From Bradyrhizobium mercantei (lineage in GTDB: Bacteria; Pseudomonadota; Alphaproteobacteria; Rhizobiales; Xanthobacteraceae): a stretch of 64,000 bases of DNA. The stretch spans positions 607,312 through 671,311 of the forward strand of contig NZ_MKFI01000002.1 of assembly GCF_001982635.1 (NCBI RefSeq), given 5' to 3'. The position numbers and the translations under genes are program-made. Positions within the stretch are counted from its first letter, which is position 1. Every line of letters starts with the position of its first letter. Positions 37,618 through 46,011 of the stretch are shown here, piece by piece. Under the pieces are notes generated by a model that was not told the DNA's origin, did not search any database, and saw nothing but the letters and a program-made list of their open reading frames with translations.

Positions 37618-37669
37618 GACGATCTCGCGCTTGCAGCATGAATTGGGCGCTGTGGGTTACGACCAAATC

Positions 37670-37685
37670 AGCAACGGCCGTGCCA
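37670..37685 (-). promoter_or_regulatory. Sigma54 (-24/-12) promoter for the ligase operon
   Basis: The minus strand reads TGGCACGGCCGTTGCT, a full match to TGGCACG-N4-TTGCW with the invariant GG-N10-GC. Transcription would begin near 37660, leaving a leader of about 43 bases before the ligase ATG. The divergent gene encodes a sigma54 activator. Confidence 0.85.
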
Positions 37686-37729
37686 TTCCGTGCACAGCCA
37701 CTGGAACTCGAAAATCCGTAGATATTTCA

Positions 37730-37830
37730 GTGTCCGGTCTCTCGGCACCAAACCGATCGTGTCCTCTGCGGCAACAAATGTCCTTGCCAGCATCGTCTCG
37801 CCGTGCTCACGTGTCCTCAAAACGGACACG
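37730..37830. promoter_or_regulatory. Candidate enhancer sites (GTGTCC/GGACAC elements) for the sigma54 activator
   Basis: GTGTCC occurs at 37730, 37759 and 37811, and GGACAC at 37824. The last two form a 7-bp inverted repeat with a 7-base gap (37810-37830). They lie 45-145 bases behind the -24 element, the usual distance for activator binding. The same hexamers form the palindrome at 40851-40864 behind the second sigma54 promoter. Confidence 0.5.
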
Positions 37831-37835
37831 AGGAA

Positions 37836-39479
37836 ATGCCAACGACACCCCAAATCGCGGGAGCAGCGCTCCTCGGCAAGGACGGTCAGACGACTTTCAG
37901 CACCGGGCTCGGCTCCGACCCCCGCTTCAAAGCGCTGGTCGCTGATCGCGCGTGGCTGAACGAGCTGCGCGAACGGCGGCTGACGACCCTCAATTTGGAC
38001 CGCAAGGTCTATGCGGTTCTGCTCGCTCCGGCGGCGGACGGCGAGTTGCTTGTCGTCAGCCACGCACCGGGAGATCCGCTTCTGCATTTCGTCGGCAGCG
38101 TGAATTTTGCGTGGGATATCATTCAGTATCTGCTGACCGATCCTCACGATGCGATGACGATCGTCGACGATCAGTCCCGTCTTGTATTCATTTCACCAAT
38201 CCACGAGGCGTTCTTCGGCCTCAAGCTCGGCGAAGGCAACGGCAAGCCGGTCGAACAGGTGATCGAGAACACCCGATTGCACGAGGTTGTGACCACGGGA
38301 AAGGCCGATGTCGGCGCCATACAACGGATGCGCGGCGCGGAACGCGTGGTGTCACGGGTCCCGATCAAGCGCGACGGCCGCGTGCTTGGCGCCATCGGGC
38401 GCGTCATGTTCAAGGGACCGCAACAGCTCGAAGCGCTGAGCCAGCGCATTAAGGATCTCGAGGGCGAGCTCGAGTTCTACAAGCGAGAAACCGAAACGCT
38501 GCGCGCGCGCGACTATGGTCTGGAGGCGATCATCGGCCGAAGTCCGGCGGTGCAGCGCTTGCGCGCGCAGATCACGAAGGTGGCCGCCCTGGAAATTCCG
38601 GTCTTGATCCGCGGCGAGAGCGGCACGGGCAAAGAACTGGTCGCCCATGCGCTGCATCAGCTGAGCCCGCGCCGCGACCGATCAATGATCAATGTCAATG
38701 CCGCCGCACTGCCGCCCAATCTCGTGGAATCCGAACTGTTCGGATACGAGCCCGGCGCCTTCACCGGCGCGGACAAGAAAGGCCGCAAAGGCAAGTTCGA
38801 GCAGGCAGAAGGCGGCACGATCTTTCTCGATGAGATCGGCGACATGCCGCTGGAGGTTCAAGCCAAACTGTTGCGCGTCCTTCAGGACAGGATTGTTGAG
38901 CGCGTGGGTGGTGACCGAGCAAGGTCGGTTGATTTCCGTCTCGTATCTGCCACGAACCAGGATTTGCAGTCGATGGTGGAGCGCGGGGATTTCCGCCTCG
39001 ACCTGTTCTATCGCATTTCCCCGATCGTCATCGAACTGCCGCCGCTTCGAGAACGAATCGACGACATCCCGCTACTCGTTGCAAAGTTTTTGCAAGATTT
39101 CGCCTATCGGCATGCGCGTCCCCTGCCCGGCATCAGCCCGGAGGCACTTGCGGAGCTCGCCGAACGCTCCTGGCCCGGCAACATTCGGCAGTTGCAGCAC
39201 GAGATCGAGCGCGCCCTCGTGTTTTCGGACGGCCTCCTGATCGGAGTGGAGGATCTCTCCGAAGTGCCGCGTCGTCCCCACAACACGCTGAGCCGGAAAG
39301 TCGAGCCCGCCGCTGGACCACGCGAACTCAAGCAGGTGATTTCCGAGGTCCAGCACGAACAGATCAAGGAAGCCATCGCGGCTTGCGGCGGCAACAAGAA
39401 GAAGGCCGCCGCAAACCTCGGTATCTCGCGGTCTTTTCTTTACAAGCGCCTCGCCGAAATCGAGGCGCAGGGTAACTGA
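37836..39479 (+). CDS. Sigma54-dependent activator (PAS - AAA+ - Fis)
   Basis: An enhancer-binding protein. Counting from the GTG at 37803, a PAS-like sensor lies at about 115-205, followed by a short coiled linker. The AAA+ domain has Walker A GESGTGKE (271-278), the sigma54-contacting GAFTGA loop (318-323) and Walker B IFLDEIGD (340-347). A Fis-type helix-turn-helix (NKKKAAANLGISRSFLYKRL) ends the protein. I place the start at ATG 37836 (MPTTPQIAG); GTG 37803 is possible, and neither has an ideal ribosome site. It is divergent from the ligase operon and almost certainly activates the promoter at 37670. The PAS domain implies a small-ligand or redox signal. Confidence 0.9.
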   Translation: MPTTPQIAGAALLGKDGQTTFSTGLGSDPRFKALVADRAWLNELRERRLTTLNLDRKVYAVLLAPAADGELLVVSHAPGDPLLHFVGSVNFAWDIIQYLLTDPHDAMTIVDDQSRLVFISPIHEAFFGLKLGEGNGKPVEQVIENTRLHEVVTTGKADVGAIQRMRGAERVVSRVPIKRDGRVLGAIGRVMFKGPQQLEALSQRIKDLEGELEFYKRETETLRARDYGLEAIIGRSPAVQRLRAQITKVAALEIPVLIRGESGTGKELVAHALHQLSPRRDRSMINVNAAALPPNLVESELFGYEPGAFTGADKKGRKGKFEQAEGGTIFLDEIGDMPLEVQAKLLRVLQDRIVERVGGDRARSVDFRLVSATNQDLQSMVERGDFRLDLFYRISPIVIELPPLRERIDDIPLLVAKFLQDFAYRHARPLPGISPEALAELAERSWPGNIRQLQHEIERALVFSDGLLIGVEDLSEVPRRPHNTLSRKVEPAAGPRELKQVISEVQHEQIKEAIAACGGNKKKAAANLGISRSFLYKRLAEIEAQGN

Positions 39480-39484
39480 CCGAC

Positions 39485-39520
39485 AGGTGGTGGGGCAGAT
39501 CTTTCGCCCCACCTGGTCGG
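39485..39520. terminator. Hairpin between convergent genes
   Basis: TGGGGC and GCCCCA flank the loop AGATCTTTC, extended outward by imperfect pairing of CCGACAGG with CCTGGTCGG. It lies between the stops of the activator (39479) and the binding-protein gene (39522) and could stop transcription from both sides. Confidence 0.45.
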
Positions 39521-39521
39521 G

Positions 39522-40739
39522 CTACTTCCTGACGAGAGGACACTCGCTCTCGGAAAGAGGCCGAAAGGCATCTTCCGCAGGAATCGTCGCGACCACGTTC
39601 ATGAGGTCCCAGGCGCTCCTCGACTCCGAAGGTTTCTTCGCCTGCAGCAGGTACATGTCCCGCATCATCCGCCCATCCTCGCGGATCGTTCCGTTCTTGG
39701 TCATGAAATCGTTGACCGGAATCTTTTTCATCTGCGCAATCACTGCAAGAGCTTCATCCGTCCCAGCGGCCTTCACCGCCTTTAGATAGTGCATCGCCGC
39801 GCTGTAGATTCCGGCCTGGAACATTGTCGGAGGCTTTCCTCCATGTCGTTCAGCGAAGCGCTTCGCAAAGGCACGAGTTTCGTCGTTCTGATCCCAATAG
39901 TAGGCCTCGGTGAACAGCAAACCTTGGGCGTCCTTCAGACCAAGGCTGTGGACGTCCGTGATGAGAACCAGCAGTCCAGCAAGCTTCTGTCCGCCTGCCG
40001 TGAGTCCGAATTCGGAGGCCGCCTTGATCGCGTTGACCGTATCGGCGCCGGCGTTCGCAAGACCAATCACCTGAGCCTTCGATGATTGTGCCTGCAGGAG
40101 GAAAGACGAGAAGTCCGAGGTATTCAGCGGCGCCTTGACGCTGCCAAGCACCTTTCCACCGTTCTTCTTCACCACCGCGGACGTGTCCTGCTCGAGAGCG
40201 TGGCCGAACGCGTAGTCCGTGGTCAAGAAGAACCAACTGTCCGCCCCACCCTGCTTCATCATCGCAGTCGCGGTACCTTTCGCCAGGGCGTAAGTGTCGT
40301 ACACCCAGTGAATGCCGTTGGGAGAGCAAGCCTTTCCGGTCAGCGCAGTCGAACCTGCCGCAGTCGTGATCGCGACCTTGTTCTTCTCCTGGGAAATCCC
40401 TTGGACCGCGATCGCGACCGCGGAGTTGCCGAGGCCAAGGATCGCGTCCACCTTCTCGACATCATACCAGCGCCGCGCGATTGCACTACCCACATCAGCC
40501 TTGTTTTGAAGGTCACCCGAGACTACTTCGATCGGCTTGCCATTGACGCTGCCGCCGAAATCCTCCACCGCCATCTTGACGGCGACGACGTCGCCGGGTC
40601 CCTGAATGTCGGCATAGGGTCCCGACATATCGTCCAGAACACCTATCCTGACCACGTCGTCCGAGATTTGGGCTCGGACACCGACCGCCGAACCGACCAA
40701 CGACACAGCGACGATTGCCGCCGCAAGACCGCACCGCAT
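39522..40739 (-). CDS. Periplasmic branched-chain-amino-acid-type binding protein (orphan, sigma54-controlled)
   Basis: A 405-aa type 1 binding protein with a signal peptide (start MRCGLAAAIVA, cleavage near VRA/Q) and the family opening VRIGVLDDMSGPYADIQG. The ATG at 40739 is chosen because GGGAGG precedes it; a frame extension to 40811 runs through the promoter. It is a close paralogue of the protein at 19797. No permease genes adjoin. A sigma54 promoter lies 32-47 bases upstream of the start. Being controlled like the ligase operon, it probably captures the substrate or a precursor for that pathway. Confidence 0.92.
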   Translation of the reverse strand: MRCGLAAAIVAVSLVGSAVGVRAQISDDVVRIGVLDDMSGPYADIQGPGDVVAVKMAVEDFGGSVNGKPIEVVSGDLQNKADVGSAIARRWYDVEKVDAILGLGNSAVAIAVQGISQEKNKVAITTAAGSTALTGKACSPNGIHWVYDTYALAKGTATAMMKQGGADSWFFLTTDYAFGHALEQDTSAVVKKNGGKVLGSVKAPLNTSDFSSFLLQAQSSKAQVIGLANAGADTVNAIKAASEFGLTAGGQKLAGLLVLITDVHSLGLKDAQGLLFTEAYYWDQNDETRAFAKRFAERHGGKPPTMFQAGIYSAAMHYLKAVKAAGTDEALAVIAQMKKIPVNDFMTKNGTIREDGRMMRDMYLLQAKKPSESRSAWDLMNVVATIPAEDAFRPLSESECPLVRK

Positions 40740-40770
40740 GCTTACCTCCCTGTTTGCTCGGGTCTGGCTT

Positions 40771-40786
40771 AGCAACTCGGATGCCA
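40771..40786 (-). promoter_or_regulatory. Sigma54 (-24/-12) promoter for the binding-protein gene
   Basis: The minus strand reads TGGCATCCGAGTTGCT, with GG-N10-GC and one departure from the TGGCAC consensus. The predicted start is near 40760, about 20 bases before the ATG. Confidence 0.75.
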
Positions 40787-40850
40787 GTCGGCTTTTGCAT
40801 AGAGATTCCAAGATATTTGGTTCTTCTCCGCGGCGTGACTGACCTCAGGG

Positions 40851-40864
40851 AGGACACGTGTCCT
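40851..40864. promoter_or_regulatory. Perfect 14-bp palindrome, candidate activator site
   Basis: AGGACACGTGTCCT is a perfect palindrome 65 bases behind the -24 element at 40786. It contains the GGACAC and GTGTCC halves also found behind the ligase promoter. It could also serve the divergent Lrp-type gene at 40988. Confidence 0.55.
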
Positions 40865-40987
40865 TGAAACCATCACCAATGAACAGCCTCTCACCGGCAC
40901 CCACTGCGCCGCACCATCGGGTAGTTGCATTGCACCGCACTTGTTTGAATATTCAGCAGCGCATTCTTGTTCGGGAGACACGGGGCT

Positions 40988-41449
40988 ATGAGCGAACTCG
41001 ATAGGATCGATCGACGCATTCTGCGGGTCCTTCAAGAGGACGGACGCATTCAGAACGTCGACCTCGCCAAGAAGGTTGGTCTTTCCCCCTCGCCATGCCT
41101 GCGTCGAGTTAGGATGCTCGAGGACTCGGGCGTGATAGAACGCTACGTCGCCCTGCTCGACGCTTCAAAGATCGGCGTGGGGATGACTGTGTTTGCCCGC
41201 GTCTGGCTGAAAGCTCAGGATGCTCAGACTGTCCAAACCTTCACTGAGGAGGTGCAGCGTCTGCCTCAAATCGTGGAGTGCCATTTAATGGCGGGAGATT
41301 GTGATTTCCTCCTCCGCGTGGTGACGGCCGATCTTCAAGCCTATCGTCAGTTTCAGATTGATCACTTGACCAAAATCAAGGGTGTGCAGAGCGTGAAGAC
41401 CGAGATTCCGATGCAGAAAATCAAGCTCACCTCCGAACTGCCTCTGTGA
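40988..41449 (+). CDS. Lrp/AsnC-family transcriptional regulator
   Basis: A 153-aa protein with the classic Lrp layout: an N-terminal winged helix-turn-helix (ELDRIDRRILRVLQEDGRI, then LAKKVGLSPSPCLRRVRML), and a C-terminal RAM/ligand-sensing domain with VECHLMAGDCDFLLRV. I start at ATG 40988, which has GGGAG at a suitable distance; an upstream codon at 40967 is less likely. It is divergent from the orphan binding-protein gene and may regulate it or respond to the amino acid handled by the nearby aminotransferase. Its target cannot be named from sequence alone. Confidence 0.92.
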   Translation: MSELDRIDRRILRVLQEDGRIQNVDLAKKVGLSPSPCLRRVRMLEDSGVIERYVALLDASKIGVGMTVFARVWLKAQDAQTVQTFTEEVQRLPQIVECHLMAGDCDFLLRVVTADLQAYRQFQIDHLTKIKGVQSVKTEIPMQKIKLTSELPL

Positions 41450-41503
41450 ACGCTGCCCTTGTCTGCCGAGGCCAGGAAGCTGAAGCCCCCCGGAGATGTG
41501 AAA

Positions 41504-42760
41504 TTATCGAGATTGTGACGGCTTTTTTCTCTTTTGGGAGCTAGGCAGTTGCAGAGCGGCACGATATTTCGCGACCGTACGCCTTGCTATGCGATAGCCC
41601 TCTGCCGACAATAGGCCGGCCAACGTCGCATCGGTTGCCTTTTCATCCCGCCCAATCAATTCAGCAATTCGGGCTTTAACCTCGTGCACCGAGACCTGGT
41701 TGCCGCCGCTGGTCGAAATGCCGTCAAAGAACAGATCGCTGAGCCGCAGGCATCGATTCTCGAGCCTAACAATCAGGTGCTGACGCACGCGCCCGACGGT
41801 GGTCTCGTGCAGTCCCAGCGCGGTTGCGACCTGGCGTCTCGTTACAGCGACCGGGGCGCTTCGGATTCCCCTCATGAAGTCGCTCTGAAGATCAAACACG
41901 CAACGAGCAACGTCCGCAATCACGCGGTCGCGCCGTTCAAAGGACCGCAGCGTCGCAGACGCAGCGCTCGCGGCCCGGGCAGCGGCGCGCCCCTCAGGGT
42001 GCGTGATGGCCAGTTTCGGCTGCAGCCACGTGCCACGCTCAAGAACCCAGCCGGTTTTCTTGTCAAAGTGGAGAATTAGATCGGCGGACCTTATCGGTAT
42101 GGGTCCGGCACCGAACGCTGTTCCAGGTTTGGGGTTGAGGCCACGTAGACGGCCGATCAAAAGCGGAAGTTCGGCCATCGGCACACCGGCGGCGGCGGCC
42201 AGATCGGCCAGCCGGCCGACCGCAAGATATTCGAGATGCGCCGTAACTGCAGCCATCGGCGGGGTGAGCATTCCCTCGGACTTCAGCTGCAGCTCGAGAC
42301 ACTCACGTAGCGAACGCGCGAACAATCCGGCGGGTTCGGCTTGCTGTAGCAGTTGCAACACCGCCAAAGCCGTATTGGCGTCCTCCCCCGCTTCTGCCGC
42401 GATGTCGTCGACCGTACAAGCGACCCATCCGGTTGGCTCCAGCGCAGTGAGCCAAGCCATAGCGACCCGGTGCAATGAGCGATCCTTAACCAAAAACTGA
42501 ACCTGCGGCAGAACATGCGCATACAGCGAGCCTTCCGTACCCGCATCGTCCTTAAAGGCGTGATGCCCGACCCTCCGCAAGAAAGGAGCACGTTTTGCAA
42601 CAGCTTCGTCATCGAGAAGAAAAGACAGTCGCAGAACAAACGAATTGACAGCGGAACGTACCAAGTTCTCCAAATACGTCGGTGTCGGCCATGCCAGCAT
42701 TTCGGCAAACGAAATTGTGTTAGCCAATGACGCCCCTTGGGGTCGTCCGCTTGGACGCAT
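41504..42760 (-). CDS. rpoN: Divergent RNA polymerase sigma54 factor (RpoN paralogue)
   Basis: The C-terminal DNA-binding half is clear: a helix-turn-helix VATALGLHETTVGRVRQ (about 310-326) for the -12 element, and the RpoN box ARRTVAKYR (392-400) for the -24 element. The core-binding domain is recognisable in the FARSLRECLELQLK and GLNPKPGTAFG segments. The normal N-terminal region I, Gln/Leu-rich with an MTPQL-type motif, is not recognisable; the first 60 residues are different and short. Region I contacts the -12 DNA and the activator, so this factor may have altered activation rules. The start is uncertain (42877 is the frame limit; ATG 42760 chosen). It lies on the same strand after the alcohol dehydrogenase. 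Confidence 0.85.
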   Translation of the reverse strand: MRPSGRPQGASLANTISFAEMLAWPTPTYLENLVRSAVNSFVLRLSFLLDDEAVAKRAPFLRRVGHHAFKDDAGTEGSLYAHVLPQVQFLVKDRSLHRVAMAWLTALEPTGWVACTVDDIAAEAGEDANTALAVLQLLQQAEPAGLFARSLRECLELQLKSEGMLTPPMAAVTAHLEYLAVGRLADLAAAAGVPMAELPLLIGRLRGLNPKPGTAFGAGPIPIRSADLILHFDKKTGWVLERGTWLQPKLAITHPEGRAAARAASAASATLRSFERRDRVIADVARCVFDLQSDFMRGIRSAPVAVTRRQVATALGLHETTVGRVRQHLIVRLENRCLRLSDLFFDGISTSGGNQVSVHEVKARIAELIGRDEKATDATLAGLLSAEGYRIARRTVAKYRAALQLPSSQKRKKPSQSR

Positions 42761-43017
42761 GTGCGGGCTTGGTCCTTCACGCACGTTAGAGGCAGCTCCG
42801 TTCCCTGTGTCCCATGGGACATGCGATTGCACGCAGACTACGCAGTTTCGTGGATTTTGTCGGCACCGGACCGCCATGGCGCCGCTGCATCCTGAACATC
42901 GTGATGCGCTCCATGCGGCTCAACAACGGACGCTCCTTCTGCCGGTTGAGACAAGCTCGATGTAAGCCAGATTGACCGCGTTCATCGACGCAGGCTGATT
43001 ACTACAACATTGCAATC

Positions 43018-44175
43018 TCACATCACGGACCGGTAGAGGCTGCAAACCTGGGCGAAATTCATGTCACGGGGATTCGCGGCTATGAGGCGAGTAATTTTCT
43101 GGGTCACCTCTTCGGCCATCGGCTCCACATCCGCCTCGGTCACGCCGAGCGCGGAAAGCCGTGTTTCAAGTCCGCTCTCGGCGAGCATCTCTTCAAGCCT
43201 TGAAACGAAGGCGTCGGCGGCAGCACCAGGAGAAGAAAAGCGCTTTCCCGGCAACACGACCGGGGCAAGTTCTGCATACTCCTTCGCAGCCGCCGGCAGA
43301 TTGAAGCGAAAGACCGCCCCCATGACAAGCGCGTTGGAATGGCCATGCGGGACATGGAAGCGGGCTCCCAACGGATAGGAAAGCCCGTGGACAGCTCCGA
43401 CGGATGCGTTGATGAACGCCATGCCTGCAAGCGTAGCGCCCAGCAGCATCGCATTGCGCGCTTGAAGATTCTTACCATCCGAGAGCACGATCGGAAAATT
43501 TTCGACGAGCAGAGCCAGTCCCTTCAGCGCGACTGCGTCCGAGATCGGGTTCTTGCGGGTTCGACTGGTAAAGGCCTCTATGCAATGCACCATGGCGTCG
43601 AGCGCGGTGGCTGCGGTAACATGGCGCGGCATCCCCAGCGTCAGCTCGGCGTCGAGGAGCGCGATGTCCGGCATCAATTGAGGCGCAAAGATTGCCCTCT
43701 TCTCGTTCGCATCATTGGTCAAGACCGAGACGAACGTCACCTCTGAGCCGGTGCCGGCGGTTGTCGGTATCGCCACCAGAGGCAGGCGATTGCCCTCGAC
43801 GCGGTCGTTGCCAACCATATCATCCAAAGACTGCTCCGAATTGATCGACACCGAAACGACCTTTGCGGTATCGATCGAACTGCCGCCTCCCAAGCCGACA
43901 ACGCAATCGCAGCCGACATTTCGTGCCAGCTGCACGGCAGCCCGGACCACCGAATAAGGTGGATCGGCCGCGACCTGGTCGAAGATTGTCGTTGCCGTCC
44001 CGCCCTTGCGCATCGCATGCGCGGCGCGTTCGGCAAAACCGCTGGCGACGATGCCTGGGTCGGTGACGATCAGTGCGTGGCGCCAACCGGCCTGCTCACA
44101 AAGGCCCGCCAGTTCCGAAAGACTGCCTGGCGCGCAGATCAGTTTTGGTACAGCAAGAAAATGAATGGCCGACAT
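43018..44175 (-). CDS. Iron-containing alcohol dehydrogenase
   Basis: A 385-aa group III alcohol dehydrogenase. It has NAD-binding GGGSSID (96-102), the TTAGTGSE segment, and metal ligands visible as Asp193 and His197 (ALDAMVHCIEAF), His263 (AVHGLSYPLG) and His277 (VPHGHSN). It oxidises a primary or secondary alcohol or an omega-hydroxy acid with NAD. It follows the Baeyer-Villiger monooxygenase by 126 bases on the same strand. In that setting it would oxidise the hydroxy acid released from the lactone, or supply the ketone. A weak sigma54-like promoter lies in the gap. Confidence 0.92.
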   Translation of the reverse strand: MSAIHFLAVPKLICAPGSLSELAGLCEQAGWRHALIVTDPGIVASGFAERAAHAMRKGGTATTIFDQVAADPPYSVVRAAVQLARNVGCDCVVGLGGGSSIDTAKVVSVSINSEQSLDDMVGNDRVEGNRLPLVAIPTTAGTGSEVTFVSVLTNDANEKRAIFAPQLMPDIALLDAELTLGMPRHVTAATALDAMVHCIEAFTSRTRKNPISDAVALKGLALLVENFPIVLSDGKNLQARNAMLLGATLAGMAFINASVGAVHGLSYPLGARFHVPHGHSNALVMGAVFRFNLPAAAKEYAELAPVVLPGKRFSSPGAAADAFVSRLEEMLAESGLETRLSALGVTEADVEPMAEEVTQKITRLIAANPRDMNFAQVCSLYRSVM

Positions 44176-44231
44176 TGCAGTCCTCCATGACCCGAGATCA
44201 GGGAGCGGTCGAATGGGATTCGACTACCCTC

Positions 44232-44247
44232 TGCATTCGATAGGCCG
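44232..44247 (-). promoter_or_regulatory. Weak candidate sigma54 promoter before the alcohol dehydrogenase
   Basis: The minus strand reads CGGCCTATCGAATGCA, with GG-N10-GC but several departures from TGGCACG-N4-TTGCW. Predicted start about 47 bases before the ATG. Treat as tentative. Confidence 0.3.
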
Positions 44248-44301
44248 CACCGACGCTGCAGCTATCCGACAACCGTCTTGGGCAAGACGGGCAGCCCCGG
44301 G

Positions 44302-45921
44302 TCAACTGAGCTTGAAGCCCGAGTAGCCATTTGCTGCGCTTTCCTTGAATTTTGCGATGTAGGTCGGGAGGCCGAGCGGGAAGTTCAGGCTCTCGACGGG
44401 CTTACCCGGGATGTTGGAGCCTTGGTACCAGGACTTGGCGCGCGGGAAGAGCGACGACGCCCAGAAGTCCGCGATCAACTTGCGCCACTCCTCTTGTGCC
44501 GCGGGATCAGCTTCGATGCGCGAGATCTCCTGCTTGCGCAGATGGCACATCAGCTCGATCATCAGGTCGCCTTGGTACTCGGCGCTGCTCGGACCATTGC
44601 AGAACCCGCACGGCGATTGCGGCCCGTAGCCGAAGAGCAGGTTCGGGAAGCCCGCCGTCGCAACACCCAAATGGGTGCGCACCCCGTCGGACCACACCTG
44701 CTTGAAGGTCTGGCCCTCACTGTTGTGAATGTCGATGCTGGTGAGCCCGCCGGTCACCGAGTCGAAGCCGGTCGCGAAGGCGATCACGTCGACCTCGACT
44801 TCGCTGTCCCTGGTCACGATGCCGTTCTCGGTGATGCGCAGGATCGGCGTCTCGTTCAGGTCGACCAGCTTCACGTTGTTCTGGTTGTAGATCTCGTAGT
44901 ACCACTGCTCGAGCGATGGCCGTTTGGTCCCAAACGGATGCGGCGCTTTGGTCGGTGCCAGCTTTTCGGCGACCTTTGGATCCTTGATACGGGCGCGGAC
45001 CTTGTCGCGCCAAAACGCGTAGGCGAAGTCATTGGACTTCTCGTCGAAATACGTGTCTTGGAAGTTGGCCAACCAGTATCGGAATCCGCCGGCGTTCCAA
45101 AGGTCCTCATAGACCGCGTTGCGCTCGGCCTCAGAGACGTCCGTGGCGTTCTTCGGCACGAAATCGAAATCGAAGCCAGCGAAGCATTGGCCGCGCCGTT
45201 CGAAAGCCGCCGGCAATTCGGGCTTCATACGACGGTTATCTTCGTCGCTGAGCTGCTTCTGATGCATCGGCAGCGCGAGGTTCGGCGTACGTTGGAACAC
45301 CGTCACGTGTTTGGCGTTCAATGCCGCCTCTTGCGCGACCTGCACGCCGCTTGCGCCGGTGCCGATGACGGCGACGCGCTTGCCGGCCAGGTTCACGCCG
45401 CCCTGGGGCCACAGTCCCGTGTGGTGCCACTCGCCTTTGAACTTGTCGAGTCCCTCGATCTTGGGTGTCGCGGGACTGGCGCCGAAGCCGAGATTGGCGA
45501 TCACGAACTTGGCGCGGATCGGTTGATGCCCGATCGAGCGGACCGTCCACTCGCGCTTGCCCTCATCGAACTCGGCCGACTGCACCCGGGTGTTGAAGCT
45601 GATGTCCCGGCTGAGGTCGAGCTTGCGATCGACGAAGTGGAAGTATTCGCGCATCTGCGACCAGTCCGGAAACAGCTCCTTCCAATTCCACTCCTTCCAC
45701 AGCTGCTCGATCGAGTATTGGTAGATCTGGCAGTGCGTGTCGACACGGGCGCCGGGATAGCAGTTCCAGTGCCAGATGCCGCCGATATCCTGGCCGGCGT
45801 CGACCAGATGCACCTTGAAACCGAGCTCGCGCAGCTGGTGCAGTTGGTAGAGTCCGGAAAAACCGGCACCGATCAGAAGAACGTCAAGGCGCTCATTGAT
45901 CGAATTATTCATGGTGCTCAT
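44302..45921 (-). CDS. Type I Baeyer-Villiger monooxygenase
   Basis: A 539-aa FAD/NADPH enzyme that inserts one oxygen beside a ketone, giving an ester or lactone. The first Rossmann motif GAGFSG is at 18-23 and the second, GTGASG, at 187-192. The family fingerprint FKGEWHHTGLWP (FxGxxxHxxxWP/D) lies between them at 161-172. Its length and the WHWNCYPGARVD segment are typical of the cyclohexanone monooxygenase type. I use ATG 45921 with GAGGA upstream; ATG 45912 is close behind. It sits between an SMP-30 lactonase and an alcohol dehydrogenase, which supports a cyclic ketone as substrate. Confidence 0.93.
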   Translation of the reverse strand: MSTMNNSINERLDVLLIGAGFSGLYQLHQLRELGFKVHLVDAGQDIGGIWHWNCYPGARVDTHCQIYQYSIEQLWKEWNWKELFPDWSQMREYFHFVDRKLDLSRDISFNTRVQSAEFDEGKREWTVRSIGHQPIRAKFVIANLGFGASPATPKIEGLDKFKGEWHHTGLWPQGGVNLAGKRVAVIGTGASGVQVAQEAALNAKHVTVFQRTPNLALPMHQKQLSDEDNRRMKPELPAAFERRGQCFAGFDFDFVPKNATDVSEAERNAVYEDLWNAGGFRYWLANFQDTYFDEKSNDFAYAFWRDKVRARIKDPKVAEKLAPTKAPHPFGTKRPSLEQWYYEIYNQNNVKLVDLNETPILRITENGIVTRDSEVEVDVIAFATGFDSVTGGLTSIDIHNSEGQTFKQVWSDGVRTHLGVATAGFPNLLFGYGPQSPCGFCNGPSSAEYQGDLMIELMCHLRKQEISRIEADPAAQEEWRKLIADFWASSLFPRAKSWYQGSNIPGKPVESLNFPLGLPTYIAKFKESAANGYSGFKLS

Positions 45922-46011
45922 TGTGTCATCCTCAATTGGCTGATGGTGCGGCTGTCGCACCGGACTGTTGTGTCTGACTTGGTGTTGACGCGCGCGGGCA
46001 ACCGCCCACGA

